DNA of 64,000 nt. Source: TA-21 sp035620895. GTDB taxonomy: Archaea > Thermoproteota > Nitrososphaeria > Nitrososphaerales > Nitrososphaeraceae. Positions 1-9,552 of the stretch are shown piece by piece (position 1 is the stretch's first letter; every line of letters begins with the position of its first letter). The notes beneath the pieces are model-generated. The model did no database searches. It worked only from the letters and a program-made list of their open reading frames with translations, and was not told the DNA's origin. Location: the NCBI GenBank assembly GCA_035620895.1, contig DASPFY010000004.1, positions 124,001 to 188,000 of the forward strand, written 5' to 3'. The position numbers were made by a program, and so were the translations under genes.

Positions 1-1373
1 AACTTTAACAATCGGTTTAATTCTACTGCGTATTCCATTGGTAGCTCTTTTGTGAATGGTTCCATAAAGCCACCTACGATTAATGATAATGCGTCAGATT
101 CTGAAAATCCCCTACTCATAAGATAGAATATTTGATCCTCGCCTATCTTACCCACCGTTGCTTCATGAGATATAGTAGCATCATCTTCATTTACTTCTAC
201 ATATGGATATGTGTCGGTTCTAGAGTTCTTGTCAAGAAGTAATGCATCGCATCGGACATTAGATTTAACACCGGTTGCACCTTTTGCCACATGTAATAGG
301 CCTCTATAAGTGGTGCGTCCCGCATCTTTACTTACAGATTTACTTGTAATTCTAGATGTTGTATCGGGAGCAAGATGCACAGCTTTTGCTCCAGCATCCT
401 GATGTTGCCCACTGCCTGCAAAAGCAATTGAAATTACTTCAGCATGTGCTCGTTTACCAAGCATGTAGACACCCGGATATTTCATTGTTAACTTACTTCC
501 AAGATTGCCATCAATCCACTCAACTGTTGCATTCTCATATGCATACGCCCTCTTTGTGACCAAGTTGTACACATCTTTGCTCCAATTTTGAATAGTAGTA
601 TATCTTATTTTTGCACCTCTCTTTGCGATTAGCTCTACAACTGCAGAATGAAGTGATTCGGTTGTATATACCGGAGCTGTGCATCCTTCTATATAGTGTA
701 CCTCTGCACCTTCATCAGCTATGATAAGGGTCCTTTCAAACTGACCAATATTTTCCGCATTGATTCTGAAATATGCTTGAAGAGGAAGTTCAATCTTTAC
801 ATTTCGTGGAACATAAATGAATGATCCGCCGGACCATACAGCACTGTTTAAAGCTGCAAATTTGTTATCTTCAGGAGGAATAACCTTACCAAAGTGTTTC
901 TTTAAAATATCGGGGTATTTCTTTACGGCAGTATCAGTATCTACAAATATTACCCCTTGTTTTTCCAAATCTTCTCGGAGATTATGATATACAACCTCTG
1001 ATTCGTATTGTGCACCAACTCCCGCAAGGAATTTTCTTTCTGCTTCAGGAATTCCTAATTTTTCAAAAGTATTCCTTACTGATTCTGGAACTTCTTCCCA
1101 ACTCTTACTTTGTTTCTCAGATGCTTTAGCATAGTAGTAAATATTCTGAAAATCGATATGTGATAGATCGCCACCCCAGTTTGGCATGGGTTTGCTAAGA
1201 AAAACTTCATAAGCGCGTAGTCTAAATTCTCGCATCCAGTCTGGCTCACCCTTCAGTTTGCTAATTTCTTCAACTGTTCCCCTTGAAAGTCCCTTCTTAC
1301 TTAAATATACGTACAGCTCTGTAGAATCCTTGAAGTCATACTTACTATAATCCATATTCAGATCTGAGGTCAT
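1..1373 (-). CDS. sufB: Fe-S cluster assembly scaffold SufB (C-terminal end cut by window)
   Basis: SufB is the scaffold of the SUF iron-sulfur assembly machine, working with SufC and SufD in the cytosol. The minus-strand frame reads without a stop from an ATG at 1373 to the window edge, about 457 residues of a family usually near 465. It ends in the conserved LPMEYAVELNRL stretch, so only some ten residues are missing. The N-terminus carries the typical PDWMREFRL and KPMPNWGGDL motifs, and the beta-helix core includes the IEGCTAP segment. A second in-frame ATG lies six codons in. The gene is divergent from the tetrapyrrole cluster, whose siroheme and heme enzymes depend on Fe-S supply. The identification is secure. 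Confidence 0.95.
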   Translation of the reverse strand, partial: MTSDLNMDYSKYDFKDSTELYVYLSKKGLSRGTVEEISKLKGEPDWMREFRLRAYEVFLSKPMPNWGGDLSHIDFQNIYYYAKASEKQSKSWEEVPESVRNTFEKLGIPEAERKFLAGVGAQYESEVVYHNLREDLEKQGVIFVDTDTAVKKYPDILKKHFGKVIPPEDNKFAALNSAVWSGGSFIYVPRNVKIELPLQAYFRINAENIGQFERTLIIADEGAEVHYIEGCTAPVYTTESLHSAVVELIAKRGAKIRYTTIQNWSKDVYNLVTKRAYAYENATVEWIDGNLGSKLTMKYPGVYMLGKRAHAEVISIAFAGSGQHQDAGAKAVHLAPDTTSRITSKSVSKDAGRTTYRGLLHVAKGATGVKSNVRCDALLLDKNSRTDTYPYVEVNEDDATISHEATVGKIGEDQIFYLMSRGFSESDALSLIVGGFMEPFTKELPMEYAVELNRLLK

Positions 1374-1396
1374 TAAAAATTATAACGTCGTTATGA

Positions 1397-1410
1397 TATA
1401 TATACTATAT
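1397..1410 (-). promoter_or_regulatory. Probable TATA box of sufB
   Basis: A TATATATACTATAT run is centred about 30 bases upstream of the sufB ATG. Archaeal TATA boxes lie 25-30 bases before the transcription start, so the transcript would begin at or just before the start codon and be nearly leaderless. This is inferred from position and composition only. Confidence 0.4.
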
Positions 1411-1538
1411 GATATTTCCAATGGAAATAAAAAAGTCATTCAAACCAGAAGTATGTATAATATGATCGCAAAAACCCTATGAAATGATTAAATAAAGAGA
1501 TGAGCATCAAATGCATAGTTCACATCAGGTGCAACTAA

Positions 1539-2210
1539 TTGATAGTCGACCTTAACGTAAACAATAAAAAGGCGGTGGTAATAGGCGGTGGTACCGAGGG
1601 CCTACGTAAGATAAACGGACTTTTGGATCAAGAATGCGAAATAACAGTAATAACAAGTAGATTGAATAATCAACTCAAAAAAATGATGGCTGATGGAAGA
1701 ATTAAATTAATAAAAAGCAGAATCAAAGGTGTTGAAATTTTAGATGGATTCACAAATGTTTTCCTCATTTTGGCTGCAACTGATGATAGAGCATTAAATA
1801 GAAAACTCGTAGAGAAAGGAAGATCTATGGGGGCATTTGTCTATGCAGCAGATGATCCGAAAATAAGTGATTTCTCCTACGCGTCGCTGGTGAATGTCGA
1901 AGGTCTGATACAAGTAGCAATTTCGACGTCTGGAAAAAGTCCAATAATGGCTAGAAAAATAAGGATGAAAATAGAAAAGATGGTGCATAAGAGTATTAAT
2001 GATTCAGATATTAGCAACATCATATTACAGGAATATGCCCGCAAGAGAGTAAAGCGAAAATTAGATACGGTGAAAGAAAGAAAGGAATTCTTATATTCAT
2101 TAATAAAAGATAAAAATATCCAATATTTGTTAAGATCAAATAAGCTCGACGAAGCAAAAATGACTGCATTACACATGTTGAAAAATTGGGAAAATGTGAG
2201 TAAAACATGA
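1539..2210 (+). CDS. Precorrin-2 dehydrogenase / sirohydrochlorin ferrochelatase-like (SirC/Met8/CysG N-domain family)
   Basis: This protein probably oxidises precorrin-2 to sirohydrochlorin with NAD, the step after SUMT on the way to siroheme, cobalamin and archaeal heme. The N-terminus has a Rossmann glycine motif (AVVIGGGTEGLRK, residues 12-24), followed by the family's ILAATDD and ISTSGKSPIMARKIR segments. At 223 residues it matches the stand-alone dehydrogenases rather than full CysG. The start is TTG at 1539, supported by AGGTG seven bases upstream. Its ATGA stop/start overlap with hemA indicates translational coupling. Whether it also chelates iron cannot be read from sequence. Confidence 0.88.
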   Translation: MIVDLNVNNKKAVVIGGGTEGLRKINGLLDQECEITVITSRLNNQLKKMMADGRIKLIKSRIKGVEILDGFTNVFLILAATDDRALNRKLVEKGRSMGAFVYAADDPKISDFSYASLVNVEGLIQVAISTSGKSPIMARKIRMKIEKMVHKSINDSDISNIILQEYARKRVKRKLDTVKERKEFLYSLIKDKNIQYLLRSNKLDEAKMTALHMLKNWENVSKT

Positions 2211-3481
2211 ATTCAGTAATTTCTAATGAGCTAAAACTATTGAACGTGAGAGTAACTCACAAGAAAGCTCCAATCCACGTACTCGAAAAATTTACGTTCA
2301 AGGATATCGCAAAGGCGCATCGGGTATTCTTGACCAGTGGCGATATACGAGAGTGTGTCATACTACAAACATGCAATAGAGTAGAGCTATTTCTAGCCTT
2401 AGGAAGCATAGATGTCGAAAAGATTTTTGATACCTGGAAAAGCATTACTGGACTCGAAGATTTGTCATTTGAATTTGCCGAAATTGATCAAGACAAATCT
2501 GCAATTCATCATCTCCTAAGGCTGACTTCTGGACTTGAATCACTCGTAGTAGGAGAAGATCAAATTTTGGGTCAAGTTAAAAGGGCTTTTGAATATTCCC
2601 GCCAGAATTGCTATGTTGATTTATTTGTCCCGATAATTTTTGAACATGCGATAAAGGTTGGGAGTAGAATTAGAACTAACACTGGTTTGAATAAAGGGAG
2701 CGTATCAATAGGTTCTATGGCAGTTAATTTGGCTGAGGAATATTTTGATGATTTTCAGAATAAGAAAGTATTGTTAATTGGTACTGGTGAGGGGGCATCA
2801 CTAGTTGCCAAATCACTCAAGAAGAGGCAAGTCAAATTTGAAGTTGCGAGTAGAACTTTTGAAAGAGCAAAGTCATTCTCAAGTACTGTTGGTGGCATAC
2901 CAGTAAGATTTGAAGATGCTCTCCATAATTTTGATAAGACTGACATCATCTTCGTTTCTACAACAGCACCGTACTATCTTATTACTTATGATCGAATTTT
3001 CAAGTGTAGAAAGAAAAATGAGGGAATGATGATATTTGATCTTTCTAATCCAAGAACCGTAGATGACAAGATTGCAACAATATCTGGAATAAAATTAGTC
3101 AATATAGATCAAATTGCAGAAATAGTCGACAGAAATTTGAAGCGTAGACATGAAGAGATCAGATTGGCAGAAAAAATGATTCAGAGTGGAATGCAATCGA
3201 TGGATCTACTTTTTAGAAAGATTAGGGCAGAACCATTTGTAGTATCGGTATTCAAGATAGTAGACGAAGTGAGAAATAGAGAATTATCGAAAGCAGCTAG
3301 GATGCTTGGTATTAAAAAAGGAATGAAAGAATTTGAAATCATGGAGCAATTGTCTTTTGCAATAGTTGAAGGTATACTGTCTACGCCTATGAATAATTTC
3401 AGAAAAGAAATTGGAAATACAGAAAAAAATGAAGAAGTTTTGAATATAGTATCAAGGATTTTTAATTATGAACCAAAATGA
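2207..3481 (+). CDS. hemA: Glutamyl-tRNA reductase
   Basis: This enzyme reduces glutamyl-tRNA(Glu) to glutamate-1-semialdehyde with NADPH, the first committed step of C5-pathway tetrapyrrole synthesis. The catalytic cysteine lies in LQTCNRVE (Cys56), and GLESLVVGEDQILGQVK marks the conserved catalytic domain. A nucleotide-binding motif (VLLIGTGEGASLVAKSL, near residue 190) and a C-terminal helical dimerisation region follow. The length of 424 residues is normal. It overlaps the preceding gene by ATGA and hemB by 14 bases, so the three are probably co-transcribed. Confidence 0.96.
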   Translation: MNSVISNELKLLNVRVTHKKAPIHVLEKFTFKDIAKAHRVFLTSGDIRECVILQTCNRVELFLALGSIDVEKIFDTWKSITGLEDLSFEFAEIDQDKSAIHHLLRLTSGLESLVVGEDQILGQVKRAFEYSRQNCYVDLFVPIIFEHAIKVGSRIRTNTGLNKGSVSIGSMAVNLAEEYFDDFQNKKVLLIGTGEGASLVAKSLKKRQVKFEVASRTFERAKSFSSTVGGIPVRFEDALHNFDKTDIIFVSTTAPYYLITYDRIFKCRKKNEGMMIFDLSNPRTVDDKIATISGIKLVNIDQIAEIVDRNLKRRHEEIRLAEKMIQSGMQSMDLLFRKIRAEPFVVSVFKIVDEVRNRELSKAARMLGIKKGMKEFEIMEQLSFAIVEGILSTPMNNFRKEIGNTEKNEEVLNIVSRIFNYEPK

Positions 3482-4475
3482 GGATTATGAATTCAATGGA
3501 TTTCCAAAAGTACGACTTAGACGATTAAGAAGAACACCTGCAATAAGGGATTTACTGCAAGAAACTAGATTATCAGTCAAGGATCTTGTCTATCCTGTTT
3601 TTATTCAAGAGGGAATTAATGAACCAAAAGAAATAGAGTTGATGCCCGGAATCTTTAGGATCCCTCTAAAAAATCTAGTCAAAAATATCCAAGAGTTGTA
3701 TGATTTGGGGGTAAAAACATTTTTGGTTTTTGGAATTCCAAAATTAAAAAACGACAGAGCGACAAGTGCATATCGTAAAGATGGCATAGTTCAGGAATCG
3801 GTGAAAACATTAAAGAAAAATTTTGGTGAAAAAATTGTAACAATAACTGATGTATGCCTGTGTCAATATACTTCTCATGGTCACTGCGGGGTTATAAGAA
3901 ATAAAGTTGCAGACAATGATGAAAGTTTGAAAATACTGGACCGGATTGCGCTAAGTCATGCCGAAGCAGGTGCTGATTTTGTGGCCCCTTCTGCAATGAT
4001 GGATGGTCAAGTAAAGAGTATCAGAGAAGCATTGGATAAAAGTAGTTTCAACAATGTAGGCATAATAGGATATTCAGCTAAATTATCTTCAAATCTATAT
4101 ACCCCATTTAGAGATGCATCACACTCCACCCCTGAATTTGGTGATAGGAAATCATACCAAATGCCATTTCATAATACGAATGAGGCACTGCAGGAAATAA
4201 CGATGGATATTGAAGAAGGAGCAGATATCGTAATGATAAAACCAGCTTTGCCTTATCTTGATCTAATTTACAAGACAAGACAAACTACATTATTACCAGT
4301 ATGTGCCTACAGTGTCTCAGGGGAGTATTCTCTTGTTAAAGCTGGAGCACTTGAGGGGTGGGTCAATGAAGATGAAATAGTTATGGAGTTCGCAACTTCT
4401 ATAAAAAGAGCAGGAGCCGACATCATAATATCATACCACACAAAGAAAATTGCAGAGATATTAAACAGCTCATAA
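3468..4475 (+). CDS. hemB: Delta-aminolevulinic acid dehydratase (porphobilinogen synthase)
   Basis: HemB condenses two 5-aminolevulinate molecules to porphobilinogen. The cysteine zinc site is present in DVCLCQYTSHGHCG (Cys130, Cys132, Cys140). The two Schiff-base lysine regions are visible as IGYSAKLSSNLYTPFR and DIVMIKPALPYLD. The length of 335 residues is typical. The ATG at 3468 lies inside the end of hemA, giving a 14-base overlap. The frame is open around it and the first conserved block (FPKVRLRRLRRTPAIRDL) begins at residue 12, as expected. Confidence 0.96.
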   Translation: MNQNEDYEFNGFPKVRLRRLRRTPAIRDLLQETRLSVKDLVYPVFIQEGINEPKEIELMPGIFRIPLKNLVKNIQELYDLGVKTFLVFGIPKLKNDRATSAYRKDGIVQESVKTLKKNFGEKIVTITDVCLCQYTSHGHCGVIRNKVADNDESLKILDRIALSHAEAGADFVAPSAMMDGQVKSIREALDKSSFNNVGIIGYSAKLSSNLYTPFRDASHSTPEFGDRKSYQMPFHNTNEALQEITMDIEEGADIVMIKPALPYLDLIYKTRQTTLLPVCAYSVSGEYSLVKAGALEGWVNEDEIVMEFATSIKRAGADIIISYHTKKIAEILNSS

Positions 4476-4515
4476 AGATACAATTATAACAGTTACAAAA
4501 TTATGATATCATTGT

Positions 4516-5784
4516 TTGTCTGCTTCTCTATTTGATAGAGCAAAAGAAATAATCCCCGGTGGTGTTAATAGTCCGGTTCGTTTCTATGAACCGTATCCTT
4601 TTTTCGCCTCATATGGAAGAGGTTCAAAAATTATTACACAAGAACATGATACGCTAATTGATTATTGCCTTGGGTACGGCGCAATCATTCTAGGACATGC
4701 ATATTTTGATATCATAAGTGCTGTAAAAGCACAATTGGACAAGGGCAATATTTTTTGTGTTCCCACAGAAAATGAGGTCAAACTTGCGGAACTAATTATT
4801 GAAATGATCCCTAATATGGAAATGGTAAGACTAATGAACACTGGATCAGAATCAACAATGCACTCTATAAGATTGGCAAGAGCTTTTACAAAGAAAAAAA
4901 AGGTCGTTAAATTTGATGGATGTTATCATGGTGCTTACGATTACGTTCTAGTTAGTTCCGGATCAAGTGCTTCAACCGCTTCATTTGACGGCAATTTAGA
5001 AGAGTCAATGAAACAAACATTGGTATTACCATATAACAACATAAGCGCACTTGAAAATTTGGTTAAACTGAACAATGATATCGCCTGTATAATAGTTGAG
5101 CCAGTTTTGGCCAATATGGGTTTGATAATTCCAGAAGAAGATTATCTAAGCAAACTAAGGAGAATATGTGAAAGTGAAGACATAGTTTTAATTTTTGATG
5201 AAGTTGTCACTGGATTTAGACTCTCGCCCGGCGGTGCCTCAGAATATTTTGGCGTGGTACCAGACATTATGACACTTGCAAAATCAATTGGGAATGGGTT
5301 TCCACTTTCAGCCTTAGTGGGAAAAAAGAAGATAATGGAATTGTTATCACCAAAAGGAACAGTATTTCAAGGAAGTACCTATGCTGGAAATCCAATTTCT
5401 GTTAGTGCAGGTATTGCAACATTAGAAAAATTGAAAGACGTAAAAAATGATCTATATCCAAAGCTTTCACGCTTTTCTGATAGATTAACAAATGGGATAA
5501 AGGATCATCTAAAAGATCTAAAATTTGAAGCCAGTACTAATAATATCTCGTCTATGTTCCAACTTTTCTTTACTGATGAACTAATAAAGAATGCATCTAA
5601 TATTAGAAAATCAAACGACCTGCTTTATAAGAAATTATTCTATGAACTGCTAAAATCCGGGATATTCATACCTCCATCGCAATTTGAGACTTGTTTTATT
5701 TCCTACTCGCATGATGACGAAGATATTGACAAGACCGTTGAATCGTTTGCGAGAGCATTGAAAAAAGTGAAAGAAATTGAATAG
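4516..5784 (+). CDS. hemL: Glutamate-1-semialdehyde 2,1-aminomutase
   Basis: This PLP-dependent enzyme converts glutamate-1-semialdehyde to 5-aminolevulinate. Class-III aminotransferase signatures are visible: IIPGGVNSPVR at the N-terminus, MNTGSESTMHSIRLAR, IFDEVVTGFR and the PLP lysine in MTLAKSIGNGFPLSAL (about Lys256). The length is 422 residues against about 430 for the family. The start is taken as TTG at 4516 because no better in-frame start precedes the conserved LFDRAKEIIPGG block. Its 3' end overlaps hemC by eight bases. The gene order hemB-hemL is not the pathway order, but all steps are present. Confidence 0.95.
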   Translation: MSASLFDRAKEIIPGGVNSPVRFYEPYPFFASYGRGSKIITQEHDTLIDYCLGYGAIILGHAYFDIISAVKAQLDKGNIFCVPTENEVKLAELIIEMIPNMEMVRLMNTGSESTMHSIRLARAFTKKKKVVKFDGCYHGAYDYVLVSSGSSASTASFDGNLEESMKQTLVLPYNNISALENLVKLNNDIACIIVEPVLANMGLIIPEEDYLSKLRRICESEDIVLIFDEVVTGFRLSPGGASEYFGVVPDIMTLAKSIGNGFPLSALVGKKKIMELLSPKGTVFQGSTYAGNPISVSAGIATLEKLKDVKNDLYPKLSRFSDRLTNGIKDHLKDLKFEASTNNISSMFQLFFTDELIKNASNIRKSNDLLYKKLFYELLKSGIFIPPSQFETCFISYSHDDEDIDKTVESFARALKKVKEIE

Positions 5785-6739
5785 TTTCAGGGTTGCTAGG
5801 GTTGCTACTCGTGGAAGCAAGCTTGCACTAATACAAACTGAGATATTGACGAACAGTTTGCGGAAACTATATCCCACAGTTAAATGCGATATTGTTAAAA
5901 TAAAATCGATCGGAGATATCAATAAGAACAAACTACTTTTTTCTGTAAACGAAAAAGGAGTCTTTGAAAAGGAAGTCGATAAAGCAGTACTAGAAGAGAA
6001 GGCCGATTTTGCAGTACATAGCATTAAAGACATACCAACCGATATTGATGATGAATTAGTTATTGCATCAATATTGAAACGAGAAAAGCCAAACGATGTC
6101 TTGATTGGAAAATCAAAATCAACTCTAGAAATATTAGAACCAAATTCTCATGTGGGTACTAGTAGTTTAAGAAGAGCAGTTCAAATAAAAAGGAAGAATC
6201 CAAAAGTAAAAGTGATTCCAATAAGAGGTAATGTTGAAAGTCGCGTAAGAAAATGCATCAATGGACAGTTTGATGCCCTTGTTTTGGCAGAAGCTGGGCT
6301 AAAAAGGCTTCACATGAGTAACTTAATAGTGCAGAGGTTTAACTATTTAGATTTTGTTCCTGCTCCGGGACAAGGAGCAATTGGAATTGTATGCAGAAAG
6401 GATGACAAGAAGACAGTCAACATATTACAAAAGATTGAGGACAAACCAACAAGATATGCTATCGATGCTGAACGATCATTGATACACCATTTGAACGCAG
6501 GTTGCAGATTTCCCGTAGGTGCCATAGCATTACCTAATTTAAGAACAAATAGAATCGTAATGCATGCATCTGTTTTTTCTGCAGATGGTTCACAATCAAT
6601 GAATGTAAAAAAATCAGATGTGATAGCAAACGCATCGCAGGTTGGAATGGATCTGGCAAATGATTTACTATCAAAGGGAGCAGCAGATTTTGCACATGAA
6701 TGGAGAGAGGCACTAGAAAAGTGGAACAGTCAAAAGTAG
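5777..6739 (+). CDS. hemC: Porphobilinogen deaminase (hydroxymethylbilane synthase)
   Basis: HemC polymerises four porphobilinogens into hydroxymethylbilane. The N-terminal VATRGSKLALIQT, the central VGTSSLRRAVQIKR and the dipyrromethane-cofactor cysteine in LNAGCRFPVGA (Cys243) are all present. The length of 320 residues is normal. The start TTG at 5777 lies inside the last codons of hemL, and conserved sequence begins six residues later, so the true start must be at or very near it. It overlaps the following SUMT gene. Confidence 0.95.
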   Translation: MNSFRVARVATRGSKLALIQTEILTNSLRKLYPTVKCDIVKIKSIGDINKNKLLFSVNEKGVFEKEVDKAVLEEKADFAVHSIKDIPTDIDDELVIASILKREKPNDVLIGKSKSTLEILEPNSHVGTSSLRRAVQIKRKNPKVKVIPIRGNVESRVRKCINGQFDALVLAEAGLKRLHMSNLIVQRFNYLDFVPAPGQGAIGIVCRKDDKKTVNILQKIEDKPTRYAIDAERSLIHHLNAGCRFPVGAIALPNLRTNRIVMHASVFSADGSQSMNVKKSDVIANASQVGMDLANDLLSKGAADFAHEWREALEKWNSQK

Positions 6740-7494
6740 GGCCAAAAGGTAAAGTGTATATTTGTGGAGCAGGTCCGGGTGACCGAGATTTGTTAACGAT
6801 AAAAGCTGCCAAATTATTGTCAGAATGTGATATTATACTTTACGATAGATTAGTAAACAAAGGAATTCTTAACATGACTTCTTCCCATTCAAAGAAAGTA
6901 TATGTTGGCAGGGAGTCCGGAGATCCAACTACAAATCAAATGATTACAAATGAACTAATGCTAAAGTATGCAAATGATGGTAAGAAAATTCTTAGATTAA
7001 AGGGAGGTGATCCATTTATTTTTGGACGTGGCGGTGAAGAAGCTGAATTTCTATCATCCAAAAATATAAAATATGAAATAGTGCCTGGAATATCTTCTCT
7101 AAATGGTGCCGCAGTATATGCAGGTATTCCATTAACACATAGGGACTACTCATCTTCCGTCGTCATACTAACAGGTCATGAATCAATTGAGAAAAAAAAG
7201 TCATCTATAAAATGGAATTCAGTAGCAAAAGCAGCTGATACCATAGTGATTTTCATGGGATTGGAGCAACTAAATCACATTACCAGAAAGATGATTGGAG
7301 CGGGAGTAACCAAAAAGTGCGACATTGCAGTTATTGAAAATGCTACGTCAAATAAACAGAGAGTGATAATTGGTAACTTGGACAATATTGAAAGAAAAGT
7401 TAAGCAGAAAAAAATACAATCTCCTGTCATAATCATTATTGGAAAAGTTGTTGGACTTCAAAACAAGATAGAATGGTTCCCTCCAAATAACTAG
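6700..7494 (+). CDS. cobA: Uroporphyrinogen-III C-methyltransferase (SUMT)
   Basis: SUMT transfers two methyl groups from S-adenosylmethionine to uroporphyrinogen III to form precorrin-2, the branch point to siroheme, cobalamin and siroheme-derived heme. Signature segments are VYICGAGPGDRDLLT, ILYDRLV, RLKGGDPFIFGRGGEE and YEIVPGISS. The ATG at 6700 overlaps hemC by 40 bases. An in-frame GTG at 6721, preceded by a purine run (GAGAGAGG), is an equally possible start and would shorten the protein by seven residues. With the dehydrogenase at 1539 it supplies both steps from uroporphyrinogen III to sirohydrochlorin. Confidence 0.93.
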   Translation: MERGTRKVEQSKVGPKGKVYICGAGPGDRDLLTIKAAKLLSECDIILYDRLVNKGILNMTSSHSKKVYVGRESGDPTTNQMITNELMLKYANDGKKILRLKGGDPFIFGRGGEEAEFLSSKNIKYEIVPGISSLNGAAVYAGIPLTHRDYSSSVVILTGHESIEKKKSSIKWNSVAKAADTIVIFMGLEQLNHITRKMIGAGVTKKCDIAVIENATSNKQRVIIGNLDNIERKVKQKKIQSPVIIIIGKVVGLQNKIEWFPPNN

Positions 7495-7563
7495 ATTTAT
7501 CCAAAAAAATAATATCCTAAGCTAGTAATCCTAATGCTTTTATGACTAGCTAATTTTATTATC

Positions 7564-8373
7564 TTGTTGAGTAAAATTTTCCTCAATAAAACTATAGCAA
7601 TAACACATGGGGAAAAAGGCAGTACAGAGTTTACAAGAATTGTGAAGGATGAGGGGGGTATCCCAATTACCTTGCCAACTATGAAGTTAATTCCTATTGA
7701 CTCAAATCATTTTCTTAAAAAATTCTTTGACATTTGCTCCAAAAAATATGACTTTTATATCTTCATGAGTCCTAGCTCTGTCGATCTTTTCTTTAAAATG
7801 GTGAGAGAAAATAGTTTAACTCAATTGCTGGATGAGCAATTAACGAATTGCGATGTTATAGCAATAGGTCCGTCAACAACAAAAAAACTGCAGGCGAATA
7901 ATATTTCGGTAAAGTGGCAACCAAGTGATTATTCCACCTTGGGTATTTCAAAATTATTAAGAAAATTGTCACTCAAGCCAGGTGCTCGAATTATGATACC
8001 AAGGAGTGGTGCATCAAACTCTTTCCTAAAGGATGAATTAGATTCAACTGGAATAATTTTGGATGAATTTTACTTCTATTATCCCCAAGTAGAAACAATA
8101 AATCATACATGGATTGAATTCTCTAAGGCAATTAAGAATAATCAAGTACAAGCAATCATTTTTACCAGCCCATCGGCTGTTCGCTATTTCTTTTCAATTA
8201 TGCAAAGTATACTTCCGAATTTTAAGGGATACGTTGAAAACATCGACGCTTTGATAAGTATTGGCCCTAATACAACAAATGAGCTTCATCTAAGAAATAT
8301 ATTTCCAATTGAATCTAAAGAACATACCATTAAGGGCACCCTGCAATTGGCAAAAAGAATATTTTCCAAGTGA
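7564..8373 (+). CDS. hemD: Uroporphyrinogen-III synthase
   Basis: HemD cyclises hydroxymethylbilane with inversion of ring D. The family is poorly conserved, but the bilobal pattern is visible: an ITHGEKGSTEF start, YDFYIFMSPSSVDLFF, IAIGPSTTKKL, IMIPRSGAS, then in the second lobe AIIFTSPSAVRYFF and ISIGPNTTNELHLR. The length of 269 residues is typical. Start is TTG at 7564, with another TTG directly following. Its place at the end of the hem cluster, 69 bases after SUMT, supports the call. Confidence 0.88.
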   Translation: MLSKIFLNKTIAITHGEKGSTEFTRIVKDEGGIPITLPTMKLIPIDSNHFLKKFFDICSKKYDFYIFMSPSSVDLFFKMVRENSLTQLLDEQLTNCDVIAIGPSTTKKLQANNISVKWQPSDYSTLGISKLLRKLSLKPGARIMIPRSGASNSFLKDELDSTGIILDEFYFYYPQVETINHTWIEFSKAIKNNQVQAIIFTSPSAVRYFFSIMQSILPNFKGYVENIDALISIGPNTTNELHLRNIFPIESKEHTIKGTLQLAKRIFSK

Positions 8374-8458
8374 TAATGCATGGTCGTTTTTTGAATATAC
8401 CCGCTAACAACAAGGTTTATTCAAACGAAATTACTAGATACTACCTGATAAACACAAA

Positions 8459-9436
8459 TTGTCCAAAGACGGTAGCGAAGGCGTATTTGACATTGACACT
8501 CTAAAGGACATAGGTCCGGCAACTAAAACCTCTTTGAGGGAAGCTGGTTTTAGATCCATCAAGGATCTAGTTATTCGAGGTCCTTTGGATATTGCTGAGG
8601 CTACCGGAATAGCAATAGAAAAATGTATACTACTCTGCAACAGGGCAAGAGAAATATTAGAAGAAATTGGTGTTTTTGATAAGCCGTTTATTACTGCAAC
8701 TCAAATTTATGAAAAGAGGAAATTAGAATATCGTATTGCCACAGGTTCAAAAAATCTAGATGAGTTGTTGGGCGGTGGAATAGAATCTAGGGCAATTACT
8801 GAACTATATGGTGAGTATGGTACGGGAAAGACTCAGATTTGTCATACTCTCTGCGTCACCGTTCAACAAAATGACGCTGAAGGTAATCTATCTAGAGCGC
8901 TCTATATTGACACAGAGAATACATTTAGACCAGAAAGAATTGCAGCCATTGCATCTGCAAGGAAATTTGATCCCAATAAAACTCTTGAAAATGTTATCGT
9001 TGCAAAAGCATACAATAGCTCTCACCAAGAAGTAATTATTCAGGAATCTCCGAATATTATCAATTTACACAATATTAGAATCATGATTGTTGATTCCATA
9101 GTATCACACTATAGGGCAGAGTTTCTTGGCAGATCCTTCTTGTCAGAAAGACAGCAAAGAATTAACAGATTGTTACACATCCTATTGAGAATAGCTGAAA
9201 CATGCAAAATCGCAGTGGTAATAACGAATCAGATACAGTCTTCTCCAGATGCGATATTTGGTGATCCTAACAAAGCCACAGGTGGCAACGTAATGGCCCA
9301 TACCAGTACATACCGACTCTACCTAAAGAAAGCTGGGAAAAATAGGATTGCTAGAATGGTCGACAGTCCATATCATTCAGAAAGAGAGATACTATTTGCA
9401 TTAAATGACCAAGGTATTGGAGATCCGCAAAAATAG
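8459..9436 (+). CDS. radA: DNA repair and recombination protein RadA
   Basis: RadA is the archaeal RecA/Rad51 recombinase, which forms ATP-dependent filaments on single-stranded DNA and drives strand exchange. An N-terminal helix-hairpin-helix domain (DIDTLKDIGPATKTSLREAGF) precedes the ATPase core with Walker A GEYGTGKT (residues 118-125) and the ALYIDTENTFRPERI segment. The IMIVDSIVSHYRAEFLGR stretch is the Walker B and polymerisation region. The length of 325 residues matches archaeal RadA. The start is TTG at 8459. It appears to be a single-gene transcript ending about 115 bases before L21e. Confidence 0.96.
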   Translation: MSKDGSEGVFDIDTLKDIGPATKTSLREAGFRSIKDLVIRGPLDIAEATGIAIEKCILLCNRAREILEEIGVFDKPFITATQIYEKRKLEYRIATGSKNLDELLGGGIESRAITELYGEYGTGKTQICHTLCVTVQQNDAEGNLSRALYIDTENTFRPERIAAIASARKFDPNKTLENVIVAKAYNSSHQEVIIQESPNIINLHNIRIMIVDSIVSHYRAEFLGRSFLSERQQRINRLLHILLRIAETCKIAVVITNQIQSSPDAIFGDPNKATGGNVMAHTSTYRLYLKKAGKNRIARMVDSPYHSEREILFALNDQGIGDPQK

Positions 9437-9552
9437 TTGTTCATATGAATCTTGAACATTGAGGGGTTTCACAAGTTAAATGATATTCAAAATACAATAT
9501 CAAACAAGAATACCAGTTAATATTAAATTATGGAACAATGTGATAATCCAGC

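Noticed and set aside
1..1373. Truncated sufB as a pseudogene
   Set aside because: The frame is open to the window edge and the missing part is only the last few residues, so the cut is by the window, not by mutation.
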